Below, piece by piece: positions 30,129 to 41,307 of a DNA stretch of 64,000 nucleotides; within the stretch, counting starts at the first letter, position 1, and each line of letters begins with the position of its first letter. The notes below the pieces were generated by a model, which worked only from the letters and a program-made list of their open reading frames with translations, searched no databases and was not told where the DNA came from. Source of the stretch: Entoloma clypeatum (lineage: Eukaryota > Basidiomycota > Agaricomycetes > Agaricales > Entolomataceae); assembly GCA_963565915.1 (NCBI GenBank), contig OY751490.1:1798001-1862000 (forward strand), in the 5' to 3' direction. The position numbers and the translations under genes are program-made.

Positions 30129-33100
30129 GTTGAACCCATCCGTACTACCGCTCTACTCAACGCTTCCGCTCTTTCCGATCCCAATTCCCTCCGTGTCCGA
30201 CTTACATCTCCGCTTATCTCCGATTCTTCTCCGATAGCCGCCCTTGTGGACTCCGGTTCTACTCATTGTTTTATTGACTCCCGTTATGCTTCATCCTATA
30301 AACTCCCTTTCACCTCCATACCTCCGATCGAACTTAAATTATTTGACGGAACGTCCAACTCCGTCATTACTCAGGCGGTTGATCTCCCTGTATACTTTTC
30401 CTCCGGTGAATATATGGCCATTACAGCCTACGTGACTCCGCTCGATTCCTCCTGTTCTATGGTTCTTGGATACAACTGGCTCACCCGCTACAATCCTATG
30501 ATTGACTGGGTATTGGGCAGTATTACTTTCCGTCCACAGCTCTTGAAGGAGTCTCCGACCTTGACGTCTTCTGCCAGGTCAGCTCCGCTACCTCCGCAGA
30601 CCTCTCCCGATACTCCGACCTCCGACTCCGGCACACCCGCTGCTACTCCGGACGTTGTTCCGAATATTGCATTGATAAATGCAGCCGCATTTGTGCGCGC
30701 CTGCAAACTTCCGGGTGCCCAATCCTTCCGAATTCACCTCTCCGACCACACGATCTCCGCCCAATCCGTTTCTATGTCCGAGGAACCTCCGGACCTCTCC
30801 CATATCCCAGAGGAATATCACGATTTTGCCGATGTTTTTAGCAAGACAAAAGCAGACACCCTCGCTCCGCATCGTCCGTATGACCTCCGCATCGAGTTAG
30901 AAGACGGATCGACTCCCCCTATTGGCCCTATGTACTCCATTTCACAATCCGAACTATCTGCCCTGCGAAACTTCATAGACGAACATTTGGCCATTGGCTT
31001 CATTCGCCCCTCTCGCTCTCCGCATGGCGCTCCGGTCCTCTTTGTCCGAAAGAAGGACGGTTCCCTCCGCCTGTGCGTCGACTATCGGGGCCTGAACAAA
31101 GTTACCAAGAAGGATCGATACCCTCTTCCGCTCATCTCCGACCTCCTTTCCACTGCCGGAAAAGCGCGTGTTTATACCACTCTCGATCTCCGGCATGCAT
31201 ATCATCTTGTCCGCATTGCCGACGGAGATGAATGGAAAACCGCTTTCCGCACTCGTTACGGATCGTTTGAATGGCTTGTTATGCCTTTTGGACTATCCAA
31301 CGCCCCTGCTGCTTTTCAGCGATTTGTGAATGACATCTTCAGTGACCTCCTCGATGTTACAGTGGTGGTCTACCTTGACGACATTCTCATTTACTCCGAC
31401 GACCCCGCCAAGCACCCCGACGATGTCAAGGAAGTTCTCCGACGTCTCCGCAAGAACGGACTTTACGTCCGCTCCGACAAGTGCGAATTTTCTGTCGACA
31501 CAGTCGAATATCTTGGTTTCATCCTTTCTCCCTCCGGTCTCCGCATGTCCGAAACCAAGGTGAAGACCATTCAAGAGTGGCCTGAACCTCGGAAAGTGAA
31601 GGACGTACAGTCTTTCCTAGGATTCGCAAATTTCTATCGACGTTTCATCCACGGTTATTCGGACATCGTTGTTCCGCTCACCCGACTCACCCGGAAGGGT
31701 ACTCCGTTCCGTTTCTCCGACTCCGCACGGAGTGCGTTCAACGAGTTGAAGCTCGCGTTTACCAAAGCACCGGTCCTCACTCATTGGATTCCTGATCGAC
31801 CTATTATCATCGAGACGGACGCCTCCGACTACGCACTTGGTGCTATTTTGTCCATCCGGACCTCCGACGAGGAGATACACCCAGTAGCGTTCCACTCCCG
31901 CACCTTCACCGCCCCGGAACTCAACTACGACACGCACGACAAGGAGTTACTTGCTATCCATGAAGCATTCAAGGTATGGCAACATTACCTTGAAGGCTCC
32001 GCTGCTCCGATCGACGTTGTCACGGACCACAAGAACCTGGAGTATTTCGCCACTACAAAGGTTCTCACCCGCCGACAGGCCCGGTGGTCCGAGTTCCTCT
32101 CTCAGTTCAATCTCTTGATTCGCTTCCGCCCCGGACGTCTCGGTACCAAGCCGGACTCTTTGACTAGACGATGGGACATCTATCCCAAAGAGGGGAATAG
32201 CGACTATGCATTGGTAAACCCAAGCAACTTCCGACCAGTCTTTTCCCAAGAACAGCTGTCCGCATCTCTCCGAGCTACGGAGTTGTTCACCCCTGTTCTC
32301 CGCGCCACAGTCATAATGGACATTGAACAGTTGCACTCCGACATCCTCCGTTCACTCCCATCCGACCCAATCTATGCCGACCATCTCAAGGAGCCCAAAC
32401 CGCACTGGTCCGTAGACTCCGACGGTTTCCTCCGTCATAGTGGTCGCATTTATGTCCCCGACTCCGATAACCTCCGGCTCCGCACCCTCCGCAACAAGCA
32501 CGACCATATTCTCTCCGGACACCCCGGACAGAACAAGACAGTTAGTCTCATTCAACGAGATTATACTTGGCCTGGTGTTCGAGACTTTGTCAAAAAGTAC
32601 TGCAAATCCTGCACCACTTGCATGCGCTCTGAACCCCAATGCCACAAGCCCTATGGTATGCTGAAGCAACTCCCAGTTCCGAACCTTCCGTGGAACTCCA
32701 TATCCATGGACTTCATCAAGACACTTCCGACCTCCGGCGGTTTTGACGCAATCCTTGTTATTGTTGACCGAATGACAAAACAAAGCATTTTTGTTCCGAC
32801 TACGATCCACTGCACCTCCGAAGATCTAGCCACCTTGTTCATCCTGCATGTGTTCTCCAAGCACGGAGTACCGGAGCATGTCACCTCCGACCGAGGCCCG
32901 GAGTTCGTCTCCCGCTTTTTCCGCTCCCTCGGAAAAGCCCTCAACATGACTCTGCACTTCACCTCTGGCTACCATCCTGAAGGCGACGGTCAAACCGAAC
33001 GTACCAACCAGACCTTGGAACAGTACCTCCGCATTTTCTGTAACTATCAACAGGACAACTGGTCCGAACTACTTCCGCTTGCGGAGTTCGCGTACAACAA

Positions 33101-33383
33101 TGCTCCGAGTGCTACGACCGGGATCTCGCCCTTCCTTGCCAATAAAGGTTATCATCCGAACCTCTCCGTCCATCCGGAGCGCGACCTCGCATCCGCCCGT
33201 GCCCGACAATTCGTCGTAGACCTGGACGAGCTTCACCAAGAACTCAAATCTACAATCCTAGAAGCTCAACGACGTTATCAAGGCCCCGCCGATCTCCGGC
33301 GTGCTCCGCCCCCTCCGCTCGAAGTAGGACAGCAAGCTTTTGTGAAGGCTAAGTTTTTCCGCACTACACGACCCTCCATTTGA
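30087..33383 (+). pseudogene. pol: Gypsy-3 pol: protease, RT, RNase H, integrase; frameshift before chromodomain
   Basis: Open from the frameshift site at 30087. VDSGSTHCFID is the protease active site (30246 onward) with SMVLGYNWL. RT: DYRGLNKVTKKDRYPLPLI and YLDD (31371-31382). RNase H: ETDASDYALGAIL and DHKNLEYF. Integrase: zinc finger (HILSGHPGQNKT..CKSCTTC) and core with SMDFIKTLP, SDRGPEFVS and GDGQTERTNQ. After RTTRPSI a stop occurs at 33381-33383 because a short deletion has shifted the frame. The integrase C terminus and a chromodomain (EYEIAEILDTKLD..YLVPWLGYEG) continue in the next frame to 33756. Nearly all catalytic residues are intact, so the lesion is probably recent. Confidence 0.93.
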
Positions 33384-33756
33384 CATCCTTGCCAGGAATG
33401 GTACACACTCTTACACCCTCCGACTTCCGGACACCATACGCGGTGTTCACCCCGTTTTCCACATCTCCATGCTGGAGCCATCTGTTCCGAACGACATTCC
33501 GAACCGGACAGTAACTCCGCCTCCTCCGGTCGACGTTGAAGGAGAAGTGGAATACGAAATCGCCGAAATCCTTGACACCAAACTGGATCGTCGGCGTTCT
33601 TGCAAACTGCTCTACCTAGTCCCTTGGCTAGGCTATGAAGGAACCGATGAGGAACAGTCCTGGCTACCCGCCACAGAACTCGAACACGCGACGGACTTAG
33701 TCGCGGACTTCCACTCCGCGTATCCGGAGAAACCGGGCCCCTTATCACACCTATAG
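33384..33756 (+). pseudogene. pol: Gypsy-3 pol tail: integrase C terminus and chromodomain, shifted frame
   Basis: In the +1 frame relative to pol, codons read FDILARNGTHSYTLRLP, then VHPVFHISMLEP and the chromodomain pattern EYEIAEILDTKLDRRR..LLYLVPWLGYEG, with a stop after 33753. Compared with related elements, a short stretch before FDIL is missing, which explains the frame change. Confidence 0.9.
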
Positions 33757-33824
33757 AAGCACGCAAGACTCTCATATTGCAAAAATAATAAAAAATAATG
33801 AAAAGAAACTAGAGGGGGGAGGGG

Positions 33825-34786
33825 CTACTGGGTTTTGGCCTTTTTGGCCGGCGGACCCTCATTCTCCGACCCTTCCTCCGACTCCTCCGTTTTTTCCCCT
33901 GTTTCTTCCTCCGCTTTCCTCGCCTGCTTTTTCTCCTCCTCCATTTTCTCCGCTTGCAGTTCCGCAAGCTCCCCCTCGTCCAACCCCTCGTCCTTCTCCT
34001 CGTCCTCTTCCTCGTCCTCTTCCGCACTTTTCGCCTCCCCTCCGTCATCCTCCGACTCCGGAGCCGCCGCCTCCAGCAAGAAGTTCCGGTAGGCGAGGTG
34101 GTTGTTTAAAATTTGCAGCTGCCGGAGCAGCGCCCAACCGACCCTCGCCGACCGCTCCTCTCTCTCCTCCAGAGCCTCCCGGAGCTCCCGGAGCTCCTCC
34201 GCGACCCCTGCGCCGCAGCAGTTCTTTGCCCCGCTCGGGCCCGCGACCTCCGCGACGGCCTCCTCCGTCTTCCCCCATTTCCGCTTCGCCCTCGTCTCAC
34301 CGGTTTTCAGGCAAACCTGTTTGCCGTCTTTACACCGCTGGCATGCGGTGCCTTTCCCCTGCCTAAGGAGACTGTCAGTAAGAAAAAGAAGATGAAAAAA
34401 AAAAAAAAAGCGGGTACTCACAATGGCCACTTGCACTCCACCTTTGCCTGCGCACAGGCCTGACATGCCTCCCCCCGGACCTCCGATTCCTCCGCTCCGC
34501 TCTCCGCCCTCTGTTTCCCCGCCTTCTTCGCCCTCTTCCTCTCCGCCTCCGCCTCCGCCTTCGCCTCCGCCTCTGCCTTCTTCTTCGCCTCTGCCTCCCT
34601 CGCCCTCCTCTCGGCCTCCGCCTTCTTCCTTGCCTCCGCCTCCTCCTTTTCCTTGCGTATCTGCGCCAGACGGCGCAGGAGCTCCTCTTCGGAGTCGTCT
34701 AGGTTGGCGCTGGATCGGGGGGGCTGTGTGCTCGAGCCTTGGGGCATGTTGGTGGTAACTGGAAGAAACCCTTGAAAGCCGCTCAT
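33825..34786 (-). CDS. Antisense two-exon gene in Gypsy-3: Zn(II)2Cys6-like protein (300 aa)
   Basis: Minus strand: exon 1 34786-34422, intron 34421-34363 (59 nt, GTGAGT..TTAG), exon 2 34362-33825; 300 residues. Exon 1 starts ATG (MSGFQGFLPVTT) and encodes a highly charged coiled coil (about 30-95, EAEARKKAEAERR-type). Splicing places CQACAQAKVEC ten residues before CQRCKDGKQVC, giving C-x2-C-x6-C-x10-C-x2-C-x6-C. This fits the fungal Zn(II)2Cys6 binuclear cluster. A second helical region (ELRELREALEEREE), a long acidic tail and a C-terminal PPAKKAKTQ, a nuclear-signal-like stretch, follow. It lies between the pol stop and the 3' LTR, transcribed against the element. Likely a nuclear DNA-binding or chromatin protein carried by the element; its target is unknown. 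Shadow reading on the plus strand is Pro/Ser-rich and not credible. Confidence 0.8.
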
Positions 34787-34867
34787 CTCCGTTAAATAAC
34801 CGAGACCACATGACCTTGTTTATTTTCTCGCGGTCTTCCATGGGTGTCAGACCTAAGAGGGGAATAC

Positions 34868-35587
34868 TGTTATATCCGTCTCCGAATCTCCGATCCACTC
34901 CGATCGTCCTCCGACTTTCCGGACTTTCCGGACATCCGTTACCTCCACATCTCCGCACGTTGCCATCGTGCATTTCATATTCATAACTCCATGCCTTTAT
35001 GCATTTCATATTCATATTCCCGTTTACTTATGCATCGCCTTTTCCGCATGGTCCGTTGACCGACATCTCCGATGTTCGTTACAGTCCCTGGCAACTTACG
35101 CCACAACTCCGGACCTACTCCGACCATCTCCGTAAAGTAATCTCATTTAGATATTTAAGCTTGTACCATACCTGTAGTTCCTCAGTTCGAATATCAACAA
35201 AGTTCACTCCTACTCCCCGTTCATGCCAGAGATCCTCGCTGTGGTACAATACGCCGACGACATCCTCATCTACTGCTCTTCCTCCATCGTTACCCTTCGA
35301 CAAGCTCAGTACTGTGTCCGAGTCACAACTCCGACGTCGTCCGACCATTTCCACGTCAACGTGTCTCTCACCGAGATCTTTCCGAGAACCTCCGCATCTC
35401 CGACCTCTCCTCCGACCTCCTGAAATTGGGACACCTTATCCAACAAACGGCGGCGCAACACATACGTTGAAGCCACGTCCCTCCCCTTCGTCGTTCCTCC
35501 GCATTTCCGGAGTTCCGCTCCGGTCTCAGTCCTACGTCCGACCTCCGACGGACTCCGACGAAGCTCCGACTTTTCACCTACTTAACA
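34868..35587 (+). repeat. Gypsy-3 3' LTR
   Basis: 720 bp, 716 identical to the 5' LTR. It is preceded by the purine tract taagaggggaatac (34854-34867). Confidence 0.93.
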
Positions 35588-35592
35588 GCCTT

Positions 35593-37938
35593 CCTCACCA
35601 GTCGAGGATTGTTTGAACCATTGGTCATGTTTTTCGGTCTTTGCAATTCCCCGGGAATGTTCTCTCAAATGATGGCTAGTCTATTCCGGGACCAGATCCA
35701 CCGACGTATCTGCGTGATCTACATGGATGACATTGTGGTTATCAGTAAAACCAAGGAAGAACTTGTGCGAAACACCAAAGAAATCCTACAGATCCTATCG
35801 AACAATGACTTGTTCCTAAAGGAGAAGAAGTGTTTATGGGAAGTAACGAAATGTCCCATATTGGGATATGTTGTTGGTGAGGGACGTGTCGAAATGGAAA
35901 CTGAGAAGGTGGATACGATCCAAAACTGGCAAGCACCCACATCAAAAAAGGAAGTTCAGAGGTTCCTTGGATTTGCTAACTTCTATCAACGTTTTATTGA
36001 AGGGTACTCAAACATTGCGAAACCTCTCACCGCGCTCACAGGCGGTACAGCATTTACTTGGGGACCAACAGAGCAGCAAGCCTTTGAAGGTCTCATATGA
36101 GCAATTACATCGGCACCAGTCTTGGCATTACCAAAATCAGAGGGACAGTTCAGGGTTGAAACCGATGCATTGGATTATGCCATTGGAGCGGTACTCTCTC
36201 AGAAGCAAGACGACAAATGGCACCCCATCATATTCTTGTTGCGGACCATGTCCGCAGCCAAACAGAATTGCAAGATATACAACAAGGAACTCCTGGCAGT
36301 CATGGAAGCATTAAAAGATTGGAGGCACTATCTGCTCGAAGCCAGGGAACGTTTCAAGATCTTGACTGATCACAAGAACCTGGAATATTTCCGTCATCCT
36401 CAGGACCTAAATCAACGACAGCGACGCTGGAAAATGAAGTTACAAGACTATGACTTTGAATTACGGCATGTGCCCAGCAAGACCAATGCGAAAGCGGACA
36501 TCCTGTCATGCTTACCCTGGTATGAAGCGGAACTCAAACCACAAGACAGCGACCAAATGCTCAAAGAGGGACTATTCTTGAAATGATTGGAATCAGAAGA
36601 TGTGGTACAAATGGAGATGTTCACGGAGGAACAATTCTTTGAAGGGGGTAAAACATCTGATTCCATCAAAATCGGAAACGTCACAACCATCAAAAACCCA
36701 TGGATCGTACGCATCAAGGCTTCAAACCGCATGGAGACAGAAGTAGTGCAGGGCCTAAAAAAGAATCCTCATTGGTATCAGCAGGAGAACGAGTCTATGT
36801 TCCGCCAGATCCACAATTACGACAAGAGTTGATGTTTGAGTCACACGATGCACCAGTGGCTGGACATCCAGGACAGTACCGAATGCATGAACTCCTCACT
36901 CGCACCTACTGGTGGCCTACCATCCTGCATGATGTAAAGAAGTATGTAAAAGGTTGCGACACTTGTCAACGCAACAAGATCAACCGACAAAAGCGACATG
37001 CTCCGCTACATCCCCATGCAGCACCAAGTCACCTATGGAAGCTTCATGGGATTCCCAAGAAGATCATCAGCGATAGGGGACCACAGTTTGCTGCGAAGTT
37101 CATGGAGATACTCTGCCGCATGCTAGGAATCAAGAGAAATCTGTCCACCGCATACCACCCACAAACCGATGGACAGGCCGAGCGATCACATCAGGAAACG
37201 GAGGCGTTCTTACGGAACTTTGTCAACCATCTACAGGATGATTGGGCTGAGTGGATCGCAATCGCAGAGTTCCAGTACAATGACAAAGAACATCAGGCGA
37301 CGAAGCACACCCCATTCTACCTCAACTACGGTTTACATCCTTGGAAGGGAGAACTTGTGTTAGAAGATACCAATCCGGCTGCCAACGACTTCTTGAAAAA
37401 ACTCAAACAGGCACGAGAAGAAGCCAATGCAGCACTGAAACAAGTGCAGGATCAGATGAAGAAGACAGTTGACACATGACGAAGTCCGTCTCAGGATTAC
37501 CGCATCGGAGATAAGGTGTGGTTAGAAGGGACTAACATCAGGACCAATCGTCCCTCAAAGAAACTTGATGCACTCCGACATGGACCATTCAAAGTCCTAG
37601 AGAAGAAAGGGGCTAGCACGTACCTTCTTGACCTTCCAAAGACTTGGAAGATGATTCACCCTGTGTTCAATGAGACCCTGTTGTCACCATACAAAACCCC
37701 GAAGTATGCCATCCAGAAAAGAAAACCAGCCCCTGATCCGATCATCGTCGAAGGACGAGAAGAGTACCATGTGTCTATGATCCTAGACTCTCAAAAGTTC
37801 CATGGAAAGATCCAGTACCTTGTCCAGTGGGAAGGATATGGCCCAGAAGAGAACTCATGGGAACCTCGAACCAACGTTCAGAATGCTCAAGATTTGATCC
37901 GTGATTTCCATCAGCAGAACCCGTCTCGCCCAAGATAA
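35593..37938 (+). pseudogene. pol: Gypsy-2 pol, 3' part: RT, RNase H, integrase, chromodomain; multiple breaks
   Basis: Continues RT after Gypsy-3 (FLTSRGLFEP, YMDD around 35722). TGA codons at 36098-36100, 36584-36586 and 37477-37479 replace CGG/CGA codons of Gypsy-1. Near 36790 about 20 nt are missing, shifting the frame between QQEN and VYVPPDP. In the integrase, APSH is joined directly to LWKLHGIPKK, deleting the segment with the first catalytic Asp. The later core (DRGPQFAAKF, TDGQAERSHQ) and the chromodomain (YHVSMILDSQKF..YLVQWEGYGPEENSWEP) remain, to a stop at 37936-37938. The protein could not be active. Confidence 0.92.
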
Positions 37939-38071
37939 AAGACATTTTTCAAAATCCACAACAGTATCGACCTCATCAGTCAAACACACACCGAGTTCCC
38001 CGCTCTAGTCCACTTCCCTGCCCAGTATAGCCTCCCCATTCTTCTTCTACCTCTCAACCATCCTCGCAGCC

Positions 38072-38443
38072 ATGTCTACCACCACCGCCACCTCCACTTC
38101 CACCACCAACATCAACCCTGCCATTGCCGCCCTCATGAACGAAGCACTCTCCATGAGAGACCAAATCCATGCCCTTGAAACTTCCCTCGCCGACCTCCTT
38201 CATCACCAGATGCATATCCGGCTTCACTCACTGTCCAACCTCCCCGTCACCCCAAGTCCCGAGGAGAAACAAATTCTCGGAAATTACACCAGTACCCTCG
38301 TCATTGAGAATCAACGTATTCGGCTGGCTACCAAAGGCCTTGAGCTCGCCATTGCCATCAACAAGGAGCTGATATATGATTGGAGCCTCAAGGAGAGTCC
38401 ACACTGGTCCGACCCCAGCAACAACGAGGGATGGGGACAGTGA
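38072..38443 (+). CDS. Gypsy-2 accessory ORF after pol (123 aa)
   Basis: ATG 38072, TGA 38441-38443. It is homologous over its full length to the 122-residue ORF of Gypsy-1: shared NP(A/T)I..L..EALSMRDQIHALETS, HMHIRLH-type and DWS/DWG-tail blocks. An Ala/Thr/Ser-rich start is followed by two long helices and a Trp-containing acidic end. No known domain. This ORF is open in Gypsy-2 although pol carries several stops. A pyrimidine-rich 133-nt spacer with Pol II leader-like character separates it from pol, so it might be expressed from its own message. Its function is unknown. Confidence 0.75.
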   Translation: MSTTTATSTSTTNINPAIAALMNEALSMRDQIHALETSLADLLHHQMHIRLHSLSNLPVTPSPEEKQILGNYTSTLVIENQRIRLATKGLELAIAINKELIYDWSLKESPHWSDPSNNEGWGQ

Positions 38444-38477
38444 CTCTGTGAGAACACAGAGCTTGAGGAGGGGAACA
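38444..38477 (+). promoter_or_regulatory. Hairpin and polypurine tract before the Gypsy-2 3' LTR
   Basis: CTCTGTG-AGAA-CACAGAG forms a 7-bp stem directly after the accessory ORF stop, followed by cttgaggaggggaaca. Compared with Gypsy-1 the outer pair is swapped from G-C to C-G, keeping the pairing. Confidence 0.65.
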
Positions 38478-38879
38478 TGTTATGGACTCTACGGTATGAG
38501 GACCATGTCATATCTTTTATCTATCATCCGAACGCAGTGCCCTCTTATGAACTTACTATGTCTAATGTCTACCTTCGCAACCTTAGATTCCCAGTCTGAC
38601 TCACTACCTCACTTCGTCATCCCCTTTAGTATACTTTGCTCCCACGCTGACTCACTTTCCGCAGTCAGCTTACTCACTGTACATAGCCTTCCGCAGTCGC
38701 CTTACTCATGCGCACTGCCTTCTGCAGTACTGACTCATCCGCTATTGCCTATAGTCAGTACCTATATAAACCCTCTGTAGCATAGTTAGATTCCTTAGAT
38801 TTAGCAATCACATTGCTCTTCACCTTTCCACTTCCTGCATACTCTGCCCAAACCTTGGAACGGTTTGTTAAGCATAACA
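38478..38879 (+). repeat. Gypsy-2 3' LTR
   Basis: 402 bp, starts tgttatggac, ends agcataaca, followed by duplication tttcc. Differences from the 5' LTR are largely CpG to TpG/CpA. Confidence 0.9.
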
Positions 38880-38884
38880 TTTCC

Positions 38885-41298
38885 ATGGTTCTGCATGTTC
38901 CATGTTTGCTTTTAATTTACCGGCTAGCAGTTGAGGCACATTTTTTGATCATTGACATCTGTCGCAGCCCTCGACGTATGCTTTGACCATGTTTGTAATT
39001 CCAGGCCACCAATAATTACATGTAACCAATTCCAGGGTTTTCCATTGCCCTGGATGTCCCGCGACCGGATTGTCGTGATGTAATTTAATAATTTCCACCC
39101 TGAGTTCCTGATCCTTTGGAACATAAACCTTTCCTCTGTGCAACCATAGACCCTGCTCCTCATGCCATTCCTCCACTTGTAATATTTTTGTGTTTGTTTT
39201 CTTTAATTCTTCCACCACTTTGAGCACTTGCTTGTCAAACTCTTTTGCATCCCTGATGTGTTTCAATAATTTAGTTTCTTCTCCATCAATAAGTAGATGT
39301 CCCCGATCCATTGCACGCAAGTGGAAATATTCGGGTTTCAATAGAGTTACATCCTCATTGTCATTTTCCACCCCCTTTCTATGGTCAACTCTTTTTGAAA
39401 GAGCATCCGCCTTCCCCATTGAAGTTCCTGCCTTGTGTATGAATTTAAAGTTGAAACATGTTAGATACAACGCCCAACATGCTTGTCTGTGATTAAGCTT
39501 TCGACCCTGCATGAAGTACTCGAGGTTTTTATGATCGGTTCAGATCTCGACCTCATGTTTGGCTCCTTCAAGGTGGTGTCTCCATGCTTCCAGCGCTCAA
39601 ATTATGCCCAGCATTTCTTTATCGTGTACATCATAATTTCTTTCCACATCATTCAATCCTTTAGATAAAAAGGCACTTTCTCATCCTCACATTCCATAGA
39701 TAGAATCGCTCCCGTGGTGAAGTCCGATGTGTCTGATTCTACTCTTAACTTCCGATCCAGATCGGGCAATACCAATATGGGTGCTTCCATAAATAACCTT
39801 TTTAGTGCGTCGAACACTTCCTCCTGTTCCGTACTCCATTTCCATACCATGTCCTTCCTTGTTAATTTATGTAATGGTCCGGCCACTTTAGAGAAATCCT
39901 TGATGAATCTCCGATAGAAGTTGGCGAGTCCAAGGAATGATTGTACTTCCTTGATCTTAGTCAGTGTCGGCCATTGTTTGATGGCGTCTACTTTTGAAGG
40001 GTCCATCCGGATTCCGTCCTTCCCAATAATTAATCCCAAGAACTCTATTTCGTCTCTATCAAAGAAACATTTCTCTGGTTTCAGGAATAAATTGTTTTCT
40101 CATAATCTTTTCAAAACTTCCTCCACTATGGCATCATGTCCTTCCTCTCCTTCTGTTGCCACCAATTATCATTGATATAAATAACCACATATCCTTGGTC
40201 AATCAAGTCCCTAAAGATATTGTTCATCATGGTCTGGAACATGCTTGGGGAATTATTCAATCCAAAGAACATGACTGTCGGTTCAAAGGCTCCATCAGGG
40301 GTCGTCAATGCCGCCTTCCACTCATCTCCTTCCTTGATGCGCACATTGTTGTAGCCCCATCTGAGATCCATCTTGGTGAACCTTTTCTTCCCTTTTAACT
40401 TATCGATCAACTCTGGAATCAATGGGAGGGGATAATTATTGCGGACAGTCCAGCTGTTGATATGTCAGTAATCTTGTACTATTTGTTTCTTTCCATCCTT
40501 TTTGGGTATAAAGAATACTGGCGAAGTTTGTGGTGACTTGATAGGTCGAATATATCCTTTGCATAATTGATCGACCACAAATTCAGATACTTCTTTCCTT
40601 TCATCCGGTGACAGGGGGTAGACTTTGGCCTTCTTTGATACGAAATCTGGCTTTAGGTCTATGGCGTGATCCCATGGTTTCCAGACTGGTAACCTTTCCG
40701 ACGCTTTCTTTTCAAAGACTGATAGATAGTTGTGATATTTCCAGGGGACAACCCATTCCACCGGTACCTCATCTGAGGGTTCTTGCTTAGCTGCTCTGAG
40801 CATGTGGATCACCTCTTCCTCCACTACTTCTTCATTTTCTTCTACTACCTCTTCAATTCTTCCACCCCATCTGGTTCTTGCAGTTTTCTTTAAATAACAT
40901 GTTCGACACATGCCGCATTCTTCTGGACATCTGGATAGTTTAATTTCCCCTTTTTCCCAATCGATCTCTGGATTATGGCGTTTCAGCCAAGTGTGTCCAA
41001 CAATAATCTTAGCTTTTCCTAAGTTGCATGCTTCAAACACTGCTATTTCCACGTGTCCCTTATACCGCATGGCCATGACTGCCTCATGCGTGATCAAACC
41101 TCCTTGGTTAAGCGTGCCATCAACGTTGTAGACCCAAATGGGGAAAGGTAGTTCCCTTAATTTAATATTGTTTCTCTTGGCGAAGTCCAGATCAATGAAC
41201 ATCCCTGTCACCCCTGAGTCCAATAATGCATCGACATCAAAGGTGCGTTTGTCCTGCAATGTTTCCAGCGTGATTTTCATCATAAGCTCCTTTTCCAA
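38885..41298 (-). pseudogene. pol: Gypsy-4 pol, 5' part: protease, RT, RNase H, integrase zinc finger
   Basis: Minus strand. Protease with DALLDSGVTGMFID and KIIVGHTWLKR, then a Glu/Val-rich linker and the RT start (PVFFIPKKDGKKQIVQDY), with a TGA near 40465. RT continues in frame with [18 protein letters not shown] and YIND in place of YIDD, after which a frameshift occurs. RT/RNase H junction: PSKVDAIKQWPTL and FLGLANFYRRF, with a degraded RNase H. The end is DALSKR, then the zinc finger HHDNPVAGHPGQWKT..CDRCQ followed by TGA. It joins the integrase core at 25907 across Gypsy-2. Confidence 0.88.
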
Positions 41299-41307
41299 AG
41301 AAGCAGA

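Larger units (their letters stand above)
28284..35587 (+). mobile_element. Gypsy-3: young Ty3/Gypsy element with antisense gene, nested in Gypsy-2
   Basis: A 7304-bp element with 720-bp LTRs (28284-29003, 34868-35587) that differ at four positions, two of them CpG. Duplication gcctt on both sides. Order: LTR, self-priming site, gag, -1 frameshift signal, pol with chromodomain, an antisense spliced gene, polypurine tract, LTR. The coding strand is strikingly rich in tccg/ctccg words (tccgac, ctccgca) throughout, unlike its neighbours. A small deletion near 33380 breaks pol before the chromodomain. Confidence 0.95.
25908..38879 (+). mobile_element. Gypsy-2: Ty3/Gypsy element nested in Gypsy-4
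   Basis: LTRs 25908-26307 (400 bp) and 38478-38879 (402 bp), flanked by the perfect duplication tttcc (25903-25907, 38880-38884). After removing Gypsy-3 and its 5-bp duplication, 5663 bp remain, about 0.9 kb less than Gypsy-1 of the same family. It is older than Gypsy-1, because its LTRs differ at many sites, mostly CpG. Insertion was into the integrase of Gypsy-4, in the opposite orientation. Confidence 0.92.

Noticed and set aside
34423..34758. Plus-strand Pro/Ser-rich ORF over the Gypsy-3 3' region
   Set aside because: It is the shadow of the antisense coiled-coil exon (Glu/Ala/Lys codons read backwards give Pro/Ser).
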